Source: Suttonella indologenes (GTDB lineage Bacteria; Pseudomonadota; Gammaproteobacteria; Cardiobacteriales; Cardiobacteriaceae). Taken from it: a stretch of DNA of 64,000 nt. This document shows positions 15,943 to 23,834 of this stretch, piece by piece. The position numbers and the translations under genes were made by a program. How positions within the stretch are numbered: position 1 is the first letter of the stretch; each line of letters begins with the position of its first letter. The notes under the pieces are model-generated. The model saw only the letters and a list, made by a program, of their open reading frames with translations. It searched no databases and was not told where the DNA came from. The DNA lies in NCBI RefSeq assembly GCF_900460215.1, contig NZ_UHIA01000004.1:504001-568000 (forward strand), read 5' to 3'.

Positions 15943-17772
15943 GTGTCTGATACTAAGGAATTTAATTCATTCGTTTTGCAGGAATCGACAAAACATTCCA
16001 ATGTTTATCGTCATTTAGGGACTTTTGATTCGGATAAGAATTTTCATCAGCGCGTAACGCAGGCAAGTAATGTAAAAATTGATAAATTTACCTTTATCGG
16101 CGTACTAGTGATTTTGCTGAGCGTAACGCTGCCTTTGATTTTTTTTCCGGAGCAGGGGGCGTATTGGGTCGGGCAGACCAAGCAGTTCGTAACCAATAAA
16201 TTAGGCGGTATTTATTTGTTTTTTGGCGTATTGTCAGTTGTTTTTGTGACTTATATCGCTTTTTCGGATATCGGCAATATCAAATTGGGCAAGCCGGAAG
16301 ACGAGATTGAATTTAAAACCAGCTCTTGGGCGGCGATGATGTTTTGCGGCGGCATCGGCGCCAGTATTCTGTATTGGGGAATTTTGGAATGGATCTACTA
16401 TTACCAAGGACCGCCTTTCGGCATTGAGCCGCAGTCGGCACAAGCGATTCGCTGGGCAAGCACTTACGGCATGTTCCATTGGGGGCCTGTGGCTTGGGCG
16501 ATTTATTTGGTGCCGGCAGTATCGATTGCGTATTTCGCGCATGTGCGCAATTCGCCGATTTTAAAAGTCAGCCAAAGTTTGATGCCTTTATTGGGCGAGC
16601 GTTTTGCCAAAAGCAATTGGGGACGTTTAATTGACGTATTTTTTGTTTTCGGCATGATCGGCGGCGGTGCCACGAGTTTAGGCTTGGCATCGCCGATGAT
16701 TACCGACGGTTTGCATGTTTTGTTCGGTACGCCGCGCAATATCACAATGCAGTTGGGCGTATTGCTTATTACTACGATGATTTTCGCCTATTCGGCTTAT
16801 CAAGGTTTGCGCGGAGGCATTCAATTTTTATCCAATATCAATTTTTATCTGGCATTAGGCTTTTTGCTCTTTGTGCTGATTTGCGGGCCGACCGTATTTA
16901 TTTTGAACACGGGTTTGGAAGCTTTGGGGCGTTCGATTTCAAATATCGTTACGATGATGACTTGGACGGAGGCTTTCGGCGAATTTAATCAGCATGGTTT
17001 CAAACGCACGGGTTTCCCGCAGGATTGGACGGTATTCTATTGGGCTTGGTGGTTGGTATTTGCTCCGACTATCGGTTTGTTTATCGCTAAAATCTCAAAA
17101 GGTCGCACCATTCGCCAGATGGCGATAGGTTCTATGTTTTTCGGTTCATTGGGCTGCGCGGTATTTTTCATCGTATTGGGTAATTACGGCTTGTATATGC
17201 AGTTATCCGGCACTTTGGATGTCTTGAATACCTTAGAAACACAGGGCGCAACGGCGACGATTTTCGCGATTTTGCATACTTTGCCGATGGCGAAAGTCGT
17301 GATTGCGGTCTTTACGGTATTGGCGATTATTTTTACCGCCACGACTTTTGACAGCATTTCCTATATTTTGGCTTCCGTCGTGCAGCATGAAGTAGATGAG
17401 GAGCCGATGCGTTGGAATCGTTTGTTTTGGGCCTTTACCTTGTGTTTAATGCCGGCTACGCTGATGTTTATCGGCGATTTGAATACATTGCAAACCGCTT
17501 CTATTTTTGCCGGTGCACCTTTGATTGTTATCATGAGCTTGATTATGTTCTCCACCATTAAGGCGGCGAAATACGATTTGCACTATCAGCCGGATTATTC
17601 TTTGAAAACGATTTATATTGAAGAAGTACCGGAAAATGCGCCTTGGGAGCAGGGCGAAACTTCTATAGCGCCGGAAGGTTCCGTTTTGGCGCAGCAGGTC
17701 ATTTATGAAGAAATGCGCCAACAGCAACAGGAAGAAACCTTGCCGAATAATAATGCAGAGCAGGAAAAATAA
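15943..17772 (+). CDS. BCCT-family betaine/choline/carnitine transporter
   Basis: A 609-residue secondary transporter with about 12 membrane spans. The family signature around the eighth span reads DWTVFYWAWWLVFAPTIGLF, the Trp-rich box that contacts trimethylammonium compounds. An N-terminal cytoplasmic tail of about 45 residues and a charged C-terminal tail flank the core. GTG start after ATAAGGAG. Likely substrates are glycine betaine, choline or carnitine; specificity cannot be fixed from sequence. It has its own terminator at 17786 and seems to be a single-gene unit. Confidence 0.92.
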   Translation: MSDTKEFNSFVLQESTKHSNVYRHLGTFDSDKNFHQRVTQASNVKIDKFTFIGVLVILLSVTLPLIFFPEQGAYWVGQTKQFVTNKLGGIYLFFGVLSVVFVTYIAFSDIGNIKLGKPEDEIEFKTSSWAAMMFCGGIGASILYWGILEWIYYYQGPPFGIEPQSAQAIRWASTYGMFHWGPVAWAIYLVPAVSIAYFAHVRNSPILKVSQSLMPLLGERFAKSNWGRLIDVFFVFGMIGGGATSLGLASPMITDGLHVLFGTPRNITMQLGVLLITTMIFAYSAYQGLRGGIQFLSNINFYLALGFLLFVLICGPTVFILNTGLEALGRSISNIVTMMTWTEAFGEFNQHGFKRTGFPQDWTVFYWAWWLVFAPTIGLFIAKISKGRTIRQMAIGSMFFGSLGCAVFFIVLGNYGLYMQLSGTLDVLNTLETQGATATIFAILHTLPMAKVVIAVFTVLAIIFTATTFDSISYILASVVQHEVDEEPMRWNRLFWAFTLCLMPATLMFIGDLNTLQTASIFAGAPLIVIMSLIMFSTIKAAKYDLHYQPDYSLKTIYIEEVPENAPWEQGETSIAPEGSVLAQQVIYEEMRQQQQEETLPNNNAEQEK

Positions 17773-17785
17773 AGATATGCCGCGA

Positions 17786-17812
17786 AGCAGTCGCTGATGC
17801 GGCTGCTTTTTT
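17786..17812 (+). terminator. Intrinsic terminator after the BCCT gene
   Basis: Stem AGCAGTCGC / GCGGCTGCT (one G-T pair), loop TGAT, followed by TTTTTT. Confidence 0.85.
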
Positions 17813-17830
17813 AATATTAATTAAGAAATC

Positions 17831-18370
17831 ATGATGCAATCTGACAATTTACACCGCTACGGCACGATTAGCCGTGTTTTACATTGGCTCATGGCTTTGG
17901 GCTTTGGCTTTATGCTGTTTATTTCACTTTCTTTGACCTTTGCCGGAGAAGCGGAATGGACGAACGGTTTTCGCAATTATCATAAAATCATGGGTTATTT
18001 CCTGATGATATTGGTGATTGTCCGTGTTTTATGGGCTTTGTTTAACAGCGGCAAGCGTCCGTCGGCGCACAGTACGGCGGCGCATTTAGGGCATTTGGCT
18101 TTATATGCGGTGATGATTGCGGTGCCGCTTGTGGGCTTATTGCGTCAATACGGCGCGGCACGCGGTGCTTTGACAATCGGCGATATAACACTGCTACCGG
18201 CTGCGCCTGAGCGTGTTGATTGGTTGGTTAAATTAGGCAGCCAATGGCATAATTTATTAGCTTGGACTCTATTTGCCTTAGCCACCGGTCATATTGTGAT
18301 GGTGATCGTGCATCGCATTAAGGGTGACGATGTGTTGCCGCGTATGCTGGGTAATAAAGCGCGACATTAA
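17831..18370 (+). CDS. Cytochrome b561
   Basis: A 179-residue four-helix membrane cytochrome of the bacterial b561 family. Helices begin at RVLHWLMALGFGFMLFI (His17 region), NYHKIMGYFLMILVIVRVLWA, HLGHLALYAVMIAVPLVGLL and HNLLAWTLFALATGHIVMVI. His residues at these places are the haem ligands of the family. It probably moves electrons between the quinone pool and a periplasmic partner. Two bases before a lipoprotein gene, so the two are probably cotranscribed. Confidence 0.88.
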   Translation: MMQSDNLHRYGTISRVLHWLMALGFGFMLFISLSLTFAGEAEWTNGFRNYHKIMGYFLMILVIVRVLWALFNSGKRPSAHSTAAHLGHLALYAVMIAVPLVGLLRQYGAARGALTIGDITLLPAAPERVDWLVKLGSQWHNLLAWTLFALATGHIVMVIVHRIKGDDVLPRMLGNKARH

Positions 18371-18372
18371 GC

Positions 18373-18873
18373 ATGATGATGAAAAAACTTGTGTTGACAT
18401 GTGCGACGGCTTTGTCTGTAACGGCATGTGTGGTGACTGAGGGAATACCGGCGATTATGGTAGAAAATGACAGACCTGCTTATTCGCCGGTGATTATTGT
18501 GAAATCCGATTCGCTTTCTCGTGAGGAGGGGCGCGTCAAAATGTTTCGCGTGAATGGTCAATGTTTGGATATTCACGGCGATAATGATCGGTATTTAATT
18601 CGCCATAGCTGTCATGGCAAATCAAATCAATTGTTTCAATGGCATTCGGATCAAACATTGCGCCACAATGGACGCTGTTTGGATATTAAAGGCAATGATA
18701 GCCGCGCGGGAACGGATATTATTTTATATGAGTGCACAGGGCGGGCTAATCAAAAATGGTATCGAGACGGCAGACGTATTCGCAGTTCGATGAATGGATT
18801 GTGTTTAGATGCCGGCGAGCCCTATATTAAGATGCAAACCTGTCAAAACACTGCCGCGCAGTATTTTGATTGA
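18373..18873 (+). CDS. Lipoprotein with ricin-type beta-trefoil lectin domain
   Basis: A 166-residue protein. The signal peptide ends in the lipobox VTAC, giving a lipidated Cys at about residue 19. The rest is a compact ricin-B fold: repeated GQCLDIHGD, GRCLDIKGNDS and GLCLDAGE units, each followed by the Q-x-W/F signature (NQLFQWH, NQKWYRD, QYFD). Such domains bind galactose-type sugars. A surface or periplasmic glycan-binding role is inference. Downstream, the intergenic region is full of short inverted-repeat elements. Confidence 0.8.
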   Translation: MMMKKLVLTCATALSVTACVVTEGIPAIMVENDRPAYSPVIIVKSDSLSREEGRVKMFRVNGQCLDIHGDNDRYLIRHSCHGKSNQLFQWHSDQTLRHNGRCLDIKGNDSRAGTDIILYECTGRANQKWYRDGRRIRSSMNGLCLDAGEPYIKMQTCQNTAAQYFD

Positions 18874-18896
18874 TGTTTGTCGATTACATGCACATA

Positions 18897-19001
18897 TATA
18901 GTCTCTTCAAATTAAAATGATACGCCTTAAGACAACATATTGAAATATTTTTCAATATGTTGAAAATTTTTATTGTCTCATTTTAATCTGAAGAAACTAT
19001 A
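18897..19001. repeat. 105-bp MITE-like element, family C
   Basis: Imperfect terminal inverted repeats of about 26 bp starting TATAGTCTCTTCAAATT and TATAGTTTCTTCAGATT. The centre contains a perfect hairpin, ACATATTGAAA / TTTCAATATGT. It shares TATAGT ends with family A but has a different core. No coding capacity. Confidence 0.65.
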
Positions 19002-19318
19002 GTACCTTAAGGTCAAAATGAGATTGAGAGATGCGCATTTCATCAGGAGGAACGCCTGAAATATAGTTAATTCATGGCAAACTTGATTATTTTTCAATCG
19101 GTAGGTTGGATACTTGTATCCGATATTACTTAAAATATAAATTTGTCGGATTCAAGAATTCGACCTACTTCTTTATAAATTATTAGCTTAGATATTTATA
19201 CCCAATACAATTTGTTATGGCGTGTGTCAGTCCGGTATAAATGCCTAAGCTAAGGTTAAAAATATAATGTTCGTCTTTGTTATGAACTGACTATAATCTC
19301 ATTTTGATGCTAAGAGAC
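18998..19318. repeat. Decayed, interrupted copy of MITE family A
   Basis: The left half (18998-19072) aligns with the family A element at 6967. The right end is seen at about 19291-19318 (ATAATCTCATTTTGATGC and following). About 220 bases with no visible gene lie between, including the small palindrome at 19101. It abuts the family C element and shares its TATA. Confidence 0.5.
19101..19168. repeat. 68-bp imperfect palindrome, GTAGGT...ACCTAC
   Basis: Two 23-base arms (GTAGGTTGGATACTTGTATC and the rest; complement of the 19168 end) pair with a few mismatches around an AT-rich centre. It looks like a separate small repeated element inside the decayed family A copy. No second copy is present in this window. 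Confidence 0.45.
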
Positions 19319-19347
19319 GAAAAAAGCCGCTTTTGCGGCTTTTTTCG
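19318..19347. terminator. Intrinsic terminator after zapE
   Basis: AAAAAAGCCGC / GCGGCTTTTTT with loop TTTT; strong in both directions. It lies two bases from the zapE stop. Confidence 0.85.
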
Positions 19348-19348
19348 T

Positions 19349-20467
19349 TTAAGGCAGATGCGCTTCCCGCCAATAGGCTTCGCTTTGCATTTCAAAGAGG
19401 CGGCTTTGCAGGCGTTCGTATTCAAAGCGCATTTTTTTGCCTTGATAGAGTCGGCTGATGTCGTCGGCGGTGGTCAGCAGTAATTTGACGCGGCGATCGT
19501 AGAATTCGTCAATCAGCAGCAGGAAGCGGCGTGCGGCATCTTCTAGGTATTCGTCCATTATCGGTACGCCGACGATGCCCACATAGGCGAAATGTTTGGC
19601 GATTTCGATGTAGTCTTTTTGCGAGTAGTTACCTTGGCAGAGTTGGGCAAAGTCAAAGACGATGCTGTCTTTATTGCACCAATAAAGCGGAATTTCGCGG
19701 CTGCCGACTTGGAAATGCGCTTCGTTTTTGGCGGGGGCATGTCCCGTGAGTTCGCTGAGATCGTCTATCAGGGCTTGGCGTTGGCTCGGGCTGTCTGCTT
19801 GGCGGAAGATGTTTTGCATGGAGAAATGGCGGCGGCGGAAGTCTTCGCCGTCCGGTACATGATGCACGATCAGATGCTCTTCTATCCATGCGATGGCGGG
19901 TAGGAAGCGCTCGCGCTGGAGTCCGTTTTTGTATAAATCGGCGGGGGCGATGTTGGAGGTGGTGATGATGGTGATGCCTTGCGCGTGCATGGCGCTTAGC
20001 AGGCGGTCGAGAATCATGGCGTGGGTGATATCGGAGACGAAAAATTCGTCTAGGCAGAGTACGTCGATTTCTTTTGCCATCTCCGCTACGATGTGTTGAA
20101 TCGGGTTTTGCATTTGCGAGCATCGGTTCAATGCTTCGTTGATTTCTAGCATGAAGCGGTGGAAATGGCGGCGGCGTTTGCGTGCGGTGGGCAGGGCTTG
20201 CATGAAGAGGTCCATGAGGAAGGTTTTGCCGCGTCCGACGCCGCCCCAGCAGTAGAGTCCTTGAATCCACGGTTTTTGCGCTGCGGTGTTTTTTTTGCCG
20301 AACAGTCGAGCGAAAAAGCCGCCGTTTTTGCTTGGCGGTGCTTCTTGGGATTGTGTCGTCAGTTCGTCGATGATGCGCTGCATGTGGGCGATGACGGCGA
20401 GTTGTGCTGCGTCGCTGCTGAAGGCTTTGTCGCTAATGGCTTTTTGGTAGAGTGTTGTCAGATTCAT
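19349..20467 (-). CDS. zapE: Cell-division ATPase ZapE (AFG1-like)
   Basis: A 372-residue AAA-type ATPase; in E. coli ZapE binds FtsZ and acts under low oxygen or heat. Walker A GGVGRGKTFLMDLF is at about residues 75-88, Walker B DVLCLDEFFVSDITHAMIL near 133-151, sensor region TTSNIAPADLYKNGLQRERFLP near 167-188. Its first 35 bases overlap the end of the SanA-like gene. Last gene of a minus-strand run starting at 22241 or 21541. Confidence 0.92.
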   Translation of the reverse strand: MNLTTLYQKAISDKAFSSDAAQLAVIAHMQRIIDELTTQSQEAPPSKNGGFFARLFGKKNTAAQKPWIQGLYCWGGVGRGKTFLMDLFMQALPTARKRRRHFHRFMLEINEALNRCSQMQNPIQHIVAEMAKEIDVLCLDEFFVSDITHAMILDRLLSAMHAQGITIITTSNIAPADLYKNGLQRERFLPAIAWIEEHLIVHHVPDGEDFRRRHFSMQNIFRQADSPSQRQALIDDLSELTGHAPAKNEAHFQVGSREIPLYWCNKDSIVFDFAQLCQGNYSQKDYIEIAKHFAYVGIVGVPIMDEYLEDAARRFLLLIDEFYDRRVKLLLTTADDISRLYQGKKMRFEYERLQSRLFEMQSEAYWREAHLP

Positions 20468-21125
20468 GGGAATTTTGGTTTGGGAAGGGAATGGGCTCGC
20501 CGTAGATGCGGGCTTCTTTGTTCAAGATAAAGAGATCGAGCAGGGCTTTAAAGCGCGCACCGATTTCGCGGATGCGGGTTTTGCTGCTGTTTTTAAAACT
20601 CACCGGGTCGCGGGCATTAAAGGCAATGACTTGATGTCCGCTGTGGCGGGCAAGGAAAACGGCGCGGGCATTGTGAAAGGGTTGCGAGATGATGGTGTAG
20701 CGGGTGTTGCCGAAGATTTTTTCCGCGCGCAGAATGCTGTCGAGGGTGCGAAGTCCCGCATAATCGGGCTGAATGCGGTCGGCGGGTATGCCGGCGGCGA
20801 TAAGGTCGCGGCGCATTTCGGCGGGCTCGTTGTAGTATTTGTTCGGGTTGGCACCGCTGACGATGAAATAATCGGCTTTGCCTGCCTGCCATAATTGGGC
20901 GGCGGCTTGAATGCGAGTGTTATAAAACAGATTGATGCGGTTCTGTCCTACGTATTTGGCGGTGCCGAGTACGACGGCAAGGCGGTTGTGCGGGATGTGG
21001 CGGCTGTCGTCATACAGGAAGGGGCGGCTGCTGTAGTCTATCCAATAATAGGCAAAGCCGAGCAGGGCTATGCCGCTAAGGCATAAAAAGAGTAGGCTGT
21101 ACATCAAGCGGTGCCTCCATGTCAT
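20433..21125 (-). CDS. sanA: SanA/YdcF-type DUF218 membrane protein
   Basis: A 230-residue protein with one N-terminal membrane anchor (about residues 7-27) and a periplasmic DUF218 domain: NRLAVVLGTAKYVGQNRINLFY, FIVSGANPNKYYNEPAEM, TLDSILRAEKIFGNTRYTII. It closely follows E. coli SanA, linked to envelope barrier function and vancomycin resistance at high temperature. The start at 21125 uses ATGA overlap with the gene before it and GGAGA upstream. A longer open frame reaching 21470 is an overlap artefact. Confidence 0.85.
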   Translation of the reverse strand: MTWRHRLMYSLLFLCLSGIALLGFAYYWIDYSSRPFLYDDSRHIPHNRLAVVLGTAKYVGQNRINLFYNTRIQAAAQLWQAGKADYFIVSGANPNKYYNEPAEMRRDLIAAGIPADRIQPDYAGLRTLDSILRAEKIFGNTRYTIISQPFHNARAVFLARHSGHQVIAFNARDPVSFKNSSKTRIREIGARFKALLDLFILNKEARIYGEPIPFPNQNSHESDNTLPKSH

Positions 21126-21541
21126 TTGGGTCTCCAAGGGGAGGCGGGGCGGGGAATGGCAAGACCGCGTTTGAGATAGTTGATGCCGCGCATGAAGCGG
21201 CGTATCCACCACACAAAGGGAAAGAATGCGGGAAAGACGTAGAGGAATCCGCCGACAATGAGATTGCCTTGGCTGAAGAAACTTTGCTGATAATTCCAGT
21301 AGATGATGCCGACGGCGGCAAGGATAAAGCCGGTGTAGTACAGACAGCCGAAGAGGATGTAATCGGCATGGCTGGCTATATGGCTGTCTTTGAATTTGGG
21401 GCGCTGTACGAGGGTCAGGATAAAGGCGGCGATGATGGTAAAGTAAGACAGGAATATGCCTAAAAAGCATAAGCTGTAGGCGTCGTGGATGCTTTTGTAG
21501 GTCGGATTGTTGAAATAAGTTTCTTGTTCGTAGTGTTGCAT
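21122..21541 (-). CDS. Small membrane protein, uncharacterised
   Basis: A 139-residue protein with about three hydrophobic segments (residues 24-45, 60-80, 94-112) and a basic C-terminal tail ending RPASPWRPK. The spacing resembles DUF4870-type small membrane proteins, but I cannot assign it with confidence. It overlaps the SanA-like gene by four bases and is probably cotranscribed with it and zapE. Confidence 0.65.
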   Translation of the reverse strand: MQHYEQETYFNNPTYKSIHDAYSLCFLGIFLSYFTIIAAFILTLVQRPKFKDSHIASHADYILFGCLYYTGFILAAVGIIYWNYQQSFFSQGNLIVGGFLYVFPAFFPFVWWIRRFMRGINYLKRGLAIPRPASPWRPK

Positions 21542-21563
21542 GGTCTGTCCTTTTGTGAAGGGC

Positions 21564-22241
21564 TTAGTCTAGCGCATTTGTTCGGATTTTGCCTGCCTCT
21601 ATGGGCTGATGGGCTATTTCGTAGAGAGGAAGCAGGGCACGGATGTGTTCGGCAAGCCATTGGCTGCTGTCGTATGCACCGAGTTCGGAGGCATTGAGCT
21701 GTTTGCCGATGATGTAGTAATGCGGCGCGACAAGCAGAGGCAGAGGATTGGGATGTTCGGCAAGGGTTTTATAATCGGCGTATTCGCTGTCGCTGTCTTG
21801 CCAGAGTTCGAAATCGGCGTATTGTCTGCGTAAATCGGCGGACTGATTGAGTGCGGCTGCCCATTGTTGGTAGTAGTCAAGAGGATAAGCGGAACGGTCG
21901 GCGCGGTAGGCATGCCAATCCAAACTCAGGCTTAAGCGGCGGCGGTTGAGGATAATCGATAAGATGCTAGCAGAAGATTGGTATTGCCGGTATTTGAAGA
22001 AGGCGAAGAAATGTGCGCGAAGCTGCCAGCCGTTGCTCCAGCGTTCGATATGGGCGGGGGCGAAATCCTCGCCAAGCAGGTCGGCGGTTTGCCAGATAAT
22101 CTGCCGCCATTGATTCCATGCCTGTTTATAGGCGGCTTTGAGCGGTTCAATCTCATCAGGGGCGTATTTGCGCAGTTGGCTGAATTGAAAAAAGGGCAGT
22201 TCAAATAGGGTGCAATCCTGAGGTTTGAGGGTGGCGGTCAT
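21564..22241 (-). CDS. Uncharacterised cytoplasmic protein
   Basis: A 225-residue soluble protein rich in Trp, Tyr and Leu. It has no signal peptide or membrane segment and no motif I recognise. Notable stretches are FFQFSQLRKYAPDEIEPLK near the start and DWHAYRADRSAYPLDYYQQW in the middle. The start at 22241 follows AGGAAAGCC. It lies 22 bases before the small membrane protein gene in the same direction. Confidence 0.6.
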   Translation of the reverse strand: MTATLKPQDCTLFELPFFQFSQLRKYAPDEIEPLKAAYKQAWNQWRQIIWQTADLLGEDFAPAHIERWSNGWQLRAHFFAFFKYRQYQSSASILSIILNRRRLSLSLDWHAYRADRSAYPLDYYQQWAAALNQSADLRRQYADFELWQDSDSEYADYKTLAEHPNPLPLLVAPHYYIIGKQLNASELGAYDSSQWLAEHIRALLPLYEIAHQPIEAGKIRTNALD

Positions 22242-22274
22242 GGCTTTCCTAAGCAAAGCCTTTATTGTACGTCA

Positions 22275-22302
22275 TAAAAAAAGCCGGTGCGAACACCGGC
22301 TT
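22275..22302 (-). terminator. Intrinsic terminator after the 65-residue gene
   Basis: Perfect AAGCCGGTG / CACCGGCTT stem, loop TTCG on the minus strand, then a T7 run. It separates the small gene from the next one downstream. Confidence 0.9.
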
Positions 22303-22318
22303 GATATAGGCTTTAGGC

Positions 22319-22516
22319 TTATTTGCTTAAGCTGACGCCTGTTCCGCTGACGGCGCTGATAAAGCCATCAGCATCGAAAGCTTCTCCATGGGTTACGACA
22401 ACATTGTCGTTATTGATGTTTACCCATTTTACGTCTGCAACGGCCGAACCGGCTTCTTTTACTTTGTCGCTGTTTTCTGCGGTGATACCTGTTGCTTTGA
22501 ATAGAGTTTGTAGCAT
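22319..22516 (-). CDS. Small conserved-looking protein, 65 residues
   Basis: A small protein, MLQTLFKATGITAENSDKVK and following, ending VSGTGVSLSK, with a regular beta-alpha look (VKWVNINNDNVVVTHGEAF then DADGFISAV). The spacing recalls heavy-metal-associated folds, but the CxxC metal motif is absent. GGAAACAG precedes ATG 22516, and a strong terminator follows, so it is very likely a real single-gene unit. Function unknown. Confidence 0.6.
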   Translation of the reverse strand: MLQTLFKATGITAENSDKVKEAGSAVADVKWVNINNDNVVVTHGEAFDADGFISAVSGTGVSLSK

Positions 22517-22775
22517 TTTCTGTTTCCTTTTCAAGTGTTAAAAAATATCTTGCGATGCCGTGGATTATATCCTAGAGCCAATGCAATACAGATATGATTT
22601 TTTTGCATAAGGAAATTGTCAGTGCTGTGTAATAAGTTCAGGAAATTCGTATGAATTTGCTTTGTATGACTTTATCAGCCGCCTTTGCGTAAGGGTAGCC
22701 GCTTTAAGCTCAAATTGCTAGCGTTTTTAGCAGGCTACCTTATCTATTTGTAATTTTTTACACGGGCGGTAACGC

Positions 22776-23834
22776 TTAATTGCGTAAGAGGGCGATAAAG
22801 GGCGGTATGCCGAGTATGAGTATGGGCAGCAAGGCGCCGAGTATCGGCGGCCAATGCAGCAATAATGCCATGCTAGAGAGGATGGCTTGCAGCACGTAGT
22901 AACTCACGCCGAGCAAGATGCCGATGAGCAGACGTGCGCCACCGCCGCCGCTGCGTACTTGTCCGTAGGCAAAGGGTAGGGCGAGCAGAAGCATAGCGAG
23001 CGTAGAAAGCGGCAGAAAGAGTTGCTGCCATAGGCGCAATGATTCATTGCGATGCTCAATACGGTTGGCTTTGAGGAATTGCGTGAGCGTATAGAGTTCG
23101 GCGATGGTTTGAGCGCTAGAGGTATCGGCAAGGCGGCTTAAGGTTTGCGGATTGACGGAATTATGCCAAGTGTTTCTGCCTTCGCCCAATTGATAGCGTG
23201 TGCTGTTAAGCATGATGCTATGGCTGTCGCTGAGTTGCCAGTAATCACCCTGATGTTCGGCTCGACGCACTTTGTCTATGCGGATATTGCCTTCTCTGTC
23301 TTGCCGATAAAAGCTGAGTCCGCCTAAGCTACCGTCGGGATTGAATTGGGCGATATGCACGTAGCCGTCTTCGCCGCTGTCTAGCCAGATACCTTGTGCA
23401 AAATGATTGGCACTTGCCCGTCCTAGTGCTTGATTACGCGTGAGTTCGGCTTTGTCATTCATGCCGGGGGCGATGTATTCGCTGATGCCGATGAGTCCGA
23501 TGCCTAGGAAAAAAGCCATGAGAATACCGGCACGTGAGAGGCGTAGCTTGGAAACGCCGGCGGCGCGTACAACGGTGAGTTCGTTCTGATTGCCCAGTTG
23601 TCCCAGTCCCATGATGCTGCCGACTAAGATAGCGGCAGGCAGAAATTCGATAATTTTATCGGGAATTTGCAGAGCAAGAACATATATCATTACAAGGAAT
23701 GAGTATTTGCCTACGCCTAGATTGTCGGCTTCATCGCTGCTTTGTACGAGAAAATCTATGCCTAAAAGGAATATTAAGGTCACAAAGGTGCTGATGAGTA
23801 GCGTGCGCAGTAAATAGCGGTCGAATTTGCTCAT
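22776..23834 (-). CDS. lptG: LPS export permease LptG
   Basis: A 352-residue inner-membrane subunit of the LptB2FG ABC transporter that lifts lipopolysaccharide toward the outer membrane. N-terminal spans are at about 10-35, 45-65 and 95-115, then a periplasmic beta-jellyroll domain (about 130-265), then three C-terminal spans. The typical start MSKFDRYLLRTLL and the GGGGARLLIGILLGVSYYVL near the end fit LptG. Start overlaps the lptF stop by one base. The 240 bases downstream have some inverted repeats but no clean terminator. Confidence 0.93.
   Translation of the reverse strand: MSKFDRYLLRTLLISTFVTLIFLLGIDFLVQSSDEADNLGVGKYSFLVMIYVLALQIPDKIIEFLPAAILVGSIMGLGQLGNQNELTVVRAAGVSKLRLSRAGILMAFFLGIGLIGISEYIAPGMNDKAELTRNQALGRASANHFAQGIWLDSGEDGYVHIAQFNPDGSLGGLSFYRQDREGNIRIDKVRRAEHQGDYWQLSDSHSIMLNSTRYQLGEGRNTWHNSVNPQTLSRLADTSSAQTIAELYTLTQFLKANRIEHRNESLRLWQQLFLPLSTLAMLLLALPFAYGQVRSGGGGARLLIGILLGVSYYVLQAILSSMALLLHWPPILGALLPILILGIPPFIALLRN

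Noticed and set aside
20433..21470. Full 345-codon version of the SanA-like gene
   Set aside because: The first 115 codons overlap the membrane-protein gene, are Arg/His/Pro-rich as frame shadows are, and the ATGA overlap with a ribosome site marks 21125 as the start.
22681..22745. AGGCTACCT near a Neisseriaceae-type DNA uptake sequence
   Set aside because: Only one imperfect copy, inside an inverted repeat after lptG. A real uptake signal should recur many times in 64 kb.
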